Assembly: GCF_900156915.1 (NCBI RefSeq)
Contig: NZ_LT732535.1
Span: forward strand, 1,753,332-1,817,331
Source of the DNA: Sediminibacillus massiliensis
Lineage (GTDB): Bacteria > Bacillota > Bacilli > Bacillales > Amphibacillaceae
DNA length: 64,000 bases
Direction: 5' to 3'
Shown: positions 60,054 through 64,000 of the stretch, in pieces
Numbering within the stretch: position 1 is the stretch's first letter
Layout of the letters: every line of letters starts with the position of its first letter
Program-made: the position numbers and the translations under genes
Notes under the pieces: generated by a model
Database searches by the model: none
Told to the model about the DNA's origin: nothing
Seen by the model: only the letters and a program-made list of their open reading frames with translations

Positions 60054-60926
60054 ATGAACACAAAAAGAAAGCAAATACTGGATGCTGCACATCAATTATT
60101 TGTGGAAAAGGGTTTCTCAACGACTTCCATTCAGGATATTCTGGATAAAGCCGGAATCGCCAAAGGAACATTCTATAACTATTTTGATTCAAAAAATGCA
60201 TGTTTGCGGGCAATCTTGCAGTCTGTCACAGAAGAAATAGACCAAAAACGCCGCGAATTGGCCCTTAACACGGAAAAATCCCGAGAAGACATCTTTATCA
60301 AGCAGGTCGCTGTTCGAATAGATATGAACCGCCAGCATCATTTGCTGACAATGTTTGAAACTGTATCTTTCTTTGACGATGCCGAACTGAAATCATTTAT
60401 GGAAAGACAATATCGGAGTGAAATGCATTGGATAGCGAAAAGACTTGGAGATTTGTATCCACCGGAGGCGATCGCTTATAGATTAGACCACGCTGTCATC
60501 CTTATGGGGACGATTCACCATATGCTGCACATATGGAAACTCGGTTCAAAAGAGGAAATAGACAGTGAGAAAGTCATCCAATATGGTTTACGCCAAATCA
60601 AATTACTCGTTGAAAATCAATCAGATAATACCCCTTTCCTCCCGGACAACTGGCTTGGTTTGTCGGACAGCAGTAGTTTGACAGAATCACACCGGATTAT
60701 TGGGCTATTGAAAGAGATAAATGAGAAAACAACGAAAAACAGCCCTAAGAAACAAACGGAACTAATCTCATTTTTAATCGAGGAACTACAAGAAGCCAAC
60801 CCAAGGATATATGTGCTGGAGAGTGTGATTCGCTCACTAGAGGATATTTACGAGGGGCATGATGTGAGAGAGATAATAGAATCGATTAAGCAATATATAT
60901 CGAGTTTAGAAAATAACGAAAGTTAA
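60054..60926 (+). CDS. TetR-family regulator of the adjacent exporter
   Basis: 290 residues, longer than the usual 190-210. TKRKQILDAAHQLFVEKGFSTTSIQDILDKAGIAKGTFYNYFDSKNACLRAIL is the TetR DNA-binding domain. The ligand domain to about 190 is followed by an extra C-terminal part (about 200-290) that may be a second helical unit. AAAGGATG precedes the ATG. It is divergent from the DHA2 gene, so it probably represses it and itself. Confidence 0.92.
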   Translation: MNTKRKQILDAAHQLFVEKGFSTTSIQDILDKAGIAKGTFYNYFDSKNACLRAILQSVTEEIDQKRRELALNTEKSREDIFIKQVAVRIDMNRQHHLLTMFETVSFFDDAELKSFMERQYRSEMHWIAKRLGDLYPPEAIAYRLDHAVILMGTIHHMLHIWKLGSKEEIDSEKVIQYGLRQIKLLVENQSDNTPFLPDNWLGLSDSSSLTESHRIIGLLKEINEKTTKNSPKKQTELISFLIEELQEANPRIYVLESVIRSLEDIYEGHDVREIIESIKQYISSLENNES

Positions 60927-60964
60927 ATGACGCATCCCCCTCAGGGAAAGCACAAAAATCACTT

Positions 60965-61004
60965 AAAAAGGATCCCATTCGGTTTACCAATGGCGATCTT
61001 TTTT
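60965..61004. terminator. Terminator after TetR gene
   Basis: AAAAAGGATCcCATT / AATGgcGATCTTTTTT with a 9-nt loop and six Ts. Confidence 0.8.
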
Positions 61005-61071
61005 GTCTGTTTTCAAGTGATTGTTGACCTGAGAATACTTCCAAAAATAACAGGCTTTCACCAAAAACCAC

Positions 61072-61215
61072 AAACTTAGACATAACTTCCTCTCACCCTT
61101 TTCGGATTTAGTGCTAAGCCGACGCTGCGGAGAGCGAAGTGTTCTGCAGCAGCCAGTTCACCAGATCAACATTAATCAGAACAAGACGGAGGGAATTGTC
61201 ACTATGTCGCAGTTT
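61072..61215. repeat. Dispersed MITE-like repeat, copy 5 (144 bp, internally deleted)
   Basis: AAACTtaGACATAACTTCC at the left and CACTATGTCGCAGTTT at the right. Between them are only short parts of the left (CCCTTTTCGGATT) and right (GCGAAGTGTTCTGCAGCAG) modules. With the TetR terminator it occupies most of the gap between TetR and the antiporter; 61216-61370 shows nothing. Confidence 0.78.
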
Positions 61216-61385
61216 CTCTCCACTGTAATTTGAACGAACATTCTAAATGGAGAAGTTTCTTTGAACAATACATGCGGACAGAGATTTTCACAAAACGCTC
61301 ATCCCTCTAACAGGTTTTAGGTTTCCTTATTTGGGAATATGAAAAGAATTCCTTAACTTTTGCCCTATTATTGGAGGACAATGAG

Positions 61386-62366
61386 ATGTTAATGATTTTT
61401 CTATTTATTATTTCTGCTATTATATCTGTAATTGCCGCTAACCGCTTGTCTGCCTACGCAGATATCATCAGCAGGGAAACAAAGATAGGCGGGATGACAG
61501 CCGGCATGGTCTTGCTGGCAATTGCCACTTCACTGCCAGAACTTACCGCCTCTATATCAGCATCAGTAATCGGGAATGCGGAAATAGTAGTTGGCAATGG
61601 TCTTGGAAGCATCCTTTTCAATATGTTCGCCTTATTTGTACTCGACTTACATTTCCGCCGGAAGAAGCTGTTTCTACACGTCGATAACAGTCATAAAAAC
61701 ACAGGTGTTATCTCTTTACTATTGTGCGCGATGGCTGCAGTATTTTTGTGGTGGGATGTCCAAGGTGAGATCTTCAGATTCAGCTGGTTGAGCATAGTGA
61801 TGATACTAACTTACTTTATAGGTACATGGCTTATCTCCAAGCAGCAAAAAAAGGAAGCGGAGTCCGAGGAAGTGAACACGGAAGCCAAACGGCAAAAGTC
61901 CGTTAAACCAACTGTATTATGGTTCCTCTTTTTCTCTGCTGTCATTTTTGTTTCTGGCAGTGCCTTATCGATAACCGGTGACCAGATTGCCCAAGCCACA
62001 GGGATATCTGCAACAGCCGTGGGTAGTATATTAATTGCTTTAACCACTTCGCTCCCTGATGGAGTAAGTGTCTACACAGCATTGAAACTTGGAAATGTTA
62101 ATTTAGCTGTGGGGGCCATTCTCGGGAGTAATATGTTCAATGTCTTTGTAATTCCCTTATCTGACTTTTTTTATGTGAACGGAAGTATCTGGGCAGCTGC
62201 GGGTGACCAAAACATCATGATTGCCATTGCAGGATTTGTACTCACTGTCATCGTTATGATTGTTTTAATGAGATGCAAAGCAAGAAATACCTTTTACTAC
62301 ATTCTACCATCCCTGACAGCGGTCATTTCCTATATAGCAATCATTACGGTGATTTTATTTAATTAA
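61386..62366 (+). CDS. Sodium/calcium exchanger family antiporter (CaCA, YrbG-like)
   Basis: 326 residues with about ten helices in two inverted halves. GMTAGMVLLAIATSLPELTASISASVIGNAEIVVGNGLGSILFNMF and the second TAVGSILIALTTSLPDGVSVYTALKLGNVNLAVGAILGSNMFNVF are the two alpha repeats, each with a G-x-A/L-T-S-L-P-[ED] motif. It exchanges Na+ for Ca2+ or a similar ion. ATG 61386 follows GGAGG by 8 bp; TTG 61371 is within that site. Followed by a terminator and a Na+/H+ antiporter gene. Confidence 0.92.
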   Translation: MLMIFLFIISAIISVIAANRLSAYADIISRETKIGGMTAGMVLLAIATSLPELTASISASVIGNAEIVVGNGLGSILFNMFALFVLDLHFRRKKLFLHVDNSHKNTGVISLLLCAMAAVFLWWDVQGEIFRFSWLSIVMILTYFIGTWLISKQQKKEAESEEVNTEAKRQKSVKPTVLWFLFFSAVIFVSGSALSITGDQIAQATGISATAVGSILIALTTSLPDGVSVYTALKLGNVNLAVGAILGSNMFNVFVIPLSDFFYVNGSIWAAAGDQNIMIAIAGFVLTVIVMIVLMRCKARNTFYYILPSLTAVISYIAIITVILFN

Positions 62367-62387
62367 GTCTATCAAAGCGACAAGAGG

Positions 62388-62418
62388 GATTGCCCTACTT
62401 ATAAGGGGTGATCTTTTT
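62388..62418 (+). terminator. Terminator after the Ca2+ antiporter gene
   Basis: GATTGCCCT / GGGGTGATC stem including G-T pairs, 8-nt loop, followed by TTTTTT. Confidence 0.6.
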
Positions 62419-62487
62419 TATTTTAATGTTTACTTTTCTTTTATTGAGGAAATGAAAAACAAGCCTGATAGGAAAGGAGCGTTTATC

Positions 62488-63687
62488 TTGGTAACACACC
62501 ATATTATTATTTTGCTATTTATCGGATATCTTATTTATACAATCGACATCAAAAGCAAATATTTTCCCGTACCAGTTGCTCTAGTATTGATTGGTATCGG
62601 TCTTTACTTTATTCCGATGTTTTCTTCCCTGCATATTTCCAAGGAAATTATTTTCAGTGTCTTTTTGCCGGCTATTTTGTTTACTTCTGCCTATCAATTT
62701 CCTTTGAAGCAGTTGAAAAAGAATGCCGGGATTATTTCTACGTTAAGCACCGCCGGCTTGATGGCAACCGCTGTCTTATTAGGACTCGGAATATACTTTG
62801 CGAGTATGCCTTTCGTATCTCTGTCTTTGACTGGAGCATTCCTGCTGGCAGCTATTCTGATTCCTACCGATCCTGTTTCCGTCACGGCTATTTTAAAAGA
62901 GAGTACTGGCGCAGAACAAATCGCCGATATCGTCGAAGGAGAATCCATGGTCAATGACGGGACTAGTGTCGTCATTTTCACTATTTTTCTGACGATGTTT
63001 CAGACTGGCGGCGGTTTTTCCATCACAAAGTTTGTTACGGAGTTTCTGTTCGTGGCAATAGGCGGGGTAGCCTTAGGTCTTTTATTCGGATGGATCATTA
63101 GTAAAGCAATCCATTTTACCCACCAACGGCAATATCAGGTGATGCTGACGATTGTCGGAGCTTATGGCGGTTTCTATATCGCCGAAGCGGTTGGAGTTTC
63201 AGGCGTACTGGCGACAGTTGTTTCTGGTATCATGCTTTCTTATGAATTCACCCGTCATCCTAAAAGCGAAGATATCAAAAATTCTCTGGACGGGTTCTGG
63301 AATATCATTAATCCGACCGTTCTCTCGCTATTGTTTCTTTTGATTGGTATACAAGCGGCAGAGTATCTATCTTTTCCTAATTGGTGGCTGGCTGTAATTA
63401 TTTTCGTGTTATCCTTGGTTGCGAGATTTATCGTATTGGGAGGGTTTATTTACGGAGTACCTTCCTGGAGGAAAGAGTTCCAAAACGACTTGTCAACTAT
63501 TACATTGACTACATGGTCCGGCATTAAAGGGACTATGTCAGTTGCCTTACTGTTATGGTTGGAAGTAGCTGTTCCGGAAGGGGATAACATGCTCGTATCC
63601 CTCGCATTTGCTGCCATTCTTTTATCCCTTGTCCTTCAGAGCATCGGCATCTTTCCATTATCAAAGTTATTAAGCAAAAAGTCATAA
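62488..63687 (+). CDS. CPA1-type Na+/H+ antiporter (NhaP-like)
   Basis: About 399 residues, 11-13 helices. AAILIPTDPVSVTAILKE, VEGESMVNDGTSVVIFT and the late TWSGIKGTMSVALLLWL are the CPA1 motifs (the N-D pair in SMVNDGTS is the ion site). It expels Na+ in exchange for protons, which suits a salt-tolerant host. TTG 62488 is preferred, because AAAGGAG stands 7-8 bp ahead; ATG 62452 has GAGG only 2 bp away. Confidence 0.92.
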   Translation: MVTHHIIILLFIGYLIYTIDIKSKYFPVPVALVLIGIGLYFIPMFSSLHISKEIIFSVFLPAILFTSAYQFPLKQLKKNAGIISTLSTAGLMATAVLLGLGIYFASMPFVSLSLTGAFLLAAILIPTDPVSVTAILKESTGAEQIADIVEGESMVNDGTSVVIFTIFLTMFQTGGGFSITKFVTEFLFVAIGGVALGLLFGWIISKAIHFTHQRQYQVMLTIVGAYGGFYIAEAVGVSGVLATVVSGIMLSYEFTRHPKSEDIKNSLDGFWNIINPTVLSLLFLLIGIQAAEYLSFPNWWLAVIIFVLSLVARFIVLGGFIYGVPSWRKEFQNDLSTITLTTWSGIKGTMSVALLLWLEVAVPEGDNMLVSLAFAAILLSLVLQSIGIFPLSKLLSKKS

Positions 63688-63691
63688 AAAG

Positions 63692-63733
63692 AAATGAGAG
63701 AACCCTTGTTGGATGACAAGGGTTCTCTCATTT
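63692..63733. terminator. Strong bidirectional terminator
   Basis: A perfect 18-bp stem AAATGAGAGAACCCTTGT / inverse with loop TGGATG, between the antiporter and the opposite-strand DUF2264 gene. Confidence 0.9.
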
Positions 63734-63777
63734 AGTTGTAGGAAGTATCAGTTTCATAATTTGCAGGTAGGTGCTTA

Positions 63778-64000
63778 TCAGTCTTTAAGTGCTTGGTCTA
63801 TCGAAAAGGTTTCTCCTGACCATGCTTTTCTTGCAGTCCAGTCTGCATGTGGACCGCTCCAAAAAGAATCAGATGCCGGAAGACCGAGTGGCAAGAATAT
63901 CAGGGAACACAAATAGGCGCTTCCTGTTGAAATATATCCTTCTCCAATATCTGGCTGATGACCGCAAAAGCCGATAGTCAGCCAGCCTTCATCTGTAAAT
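63778..64000 (-). CDS. DUF2264 family protein, C-terminal part (cut by window edge)
   Basis: 73 codons plus stop run in from the right edge. GFCGHQPDIGEGYISTGSAYLCSLIFLPLGLP followed by SDSFWSGPHADWTARKAWSGE is the C-terminal signature of DUF2264, whose proteins have an alpha/alpha-toroid fold and are suspected to act on polysaccharides. The catalytic region lies outside the window, so function is not assessed. Confidence 0.8.
   Translation of the reverse strand, partial: FTDEGWLTIGFCGHQPDIGEGYISTGSAYLCSLIFLPLGLPASDSFWSGPHADWTARKAWSGETFSIDQALKD

Noticed and set aside
1-64000. CRISPR arrays, tRNA and rRNA genes
   Set aside because: None seen: no regularly spaced short repeats and no recognisable tRNA arms; the dispersed repeats are too long and irregular.

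Overview
The window looks like chromosome of a moderately low-GC, spore-forming Bacillaceae, probably on the Virgibacillus/Oceanobacillus/Halobacillus side. The grounds are gene content only: aa3-type quinol oxidase qoxABCD, RNase J, SspO-like, CotF-like and germination-hydrolase-type genes, AGGAGG ribosome binding sites with frequent TTG/GTG starts, and Na+/H+ and Ca2+/Na+ antiporters. No rRNA, tRNA, CRISPR array or prophage was seen. Both ends cut genes: an SGNH/GDSL hydrolase N-terminus at the left and a DUF2264 protein C-terminus at the right.

Layout: 0-17 kb holds mostly small housekeeping and accessory genes (PadR-DUF2812 pair, DUF6044 membrane protein, CdsA-like enzyme, PstS-like receptor, RNase J, LysM-SleB hydrolase, several acetyltransferases, a decayed alpha/beta hydrolase, a VanZ-NodB fusion). 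At 17.5-21.4 kb lies qoxABCD behind a Rex/Fnr-like palindrome. At 22.7-27.9 kb is a mannitol PTS operon mtlA-mtlR-mtlD. At 28.2-31 kb are a 16-cysteine copper-storage-type protein, a CotF-like protein and a MurE paralogue lacking the usual DNPR motif. At 31.3-36.4 kb is a persulfide/sulfide detoxification locus (CstR-type repressor, DsrE-like, rhodanese, TusA-rhodanese, rhodanese-metallo-beta-lactamase, TusA, TauE/SafE, DUF302) in which four copies of one 16-bp operator can be read. At 37.9-41.6 kb are an ion channel and an OsmC-family gene with an in-frame TGA at its catalytic cysteine, followed by a SECIS-like hairpin. At 41.7-44.2 kb sits a sodA-ribF-flavin reductase-ferredoxin cluster. At 46.7-54 kb are SufR-like and MarR regulators, azoreductase, a DHA2 exporter, a CBS protein and a GH3 beta-glucosidase with a cre site. 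At 54.4-58.3 kb are a tandem kinase-like protein, a glycosyltransferase and a UDP-glucuronate epimerase. At 58.3-63.7 kb are a DHA2 exporter with divergent TetR regulator and two cation antiporters.

A dispersed repeat family with short terminal inverted repeats (AAACTGCGACATA...TATGTCGCAGTTT) occurs in five copies (about 144-793 bp) plus a probable relic. One copy is interrupted by an IS110/IS1111-type insertion sequence whose long non-coding segment lies downstream of the transposase.

The most interesting reading is the OsmC-family gene as a candidate selenoprotein. Next are the four-operator CstR regulon, the repeat family, the VanZ-NodB fusion with an internal start, and the duplicated kinase-like protein with Asn-to-His changes in both catalytic loops.
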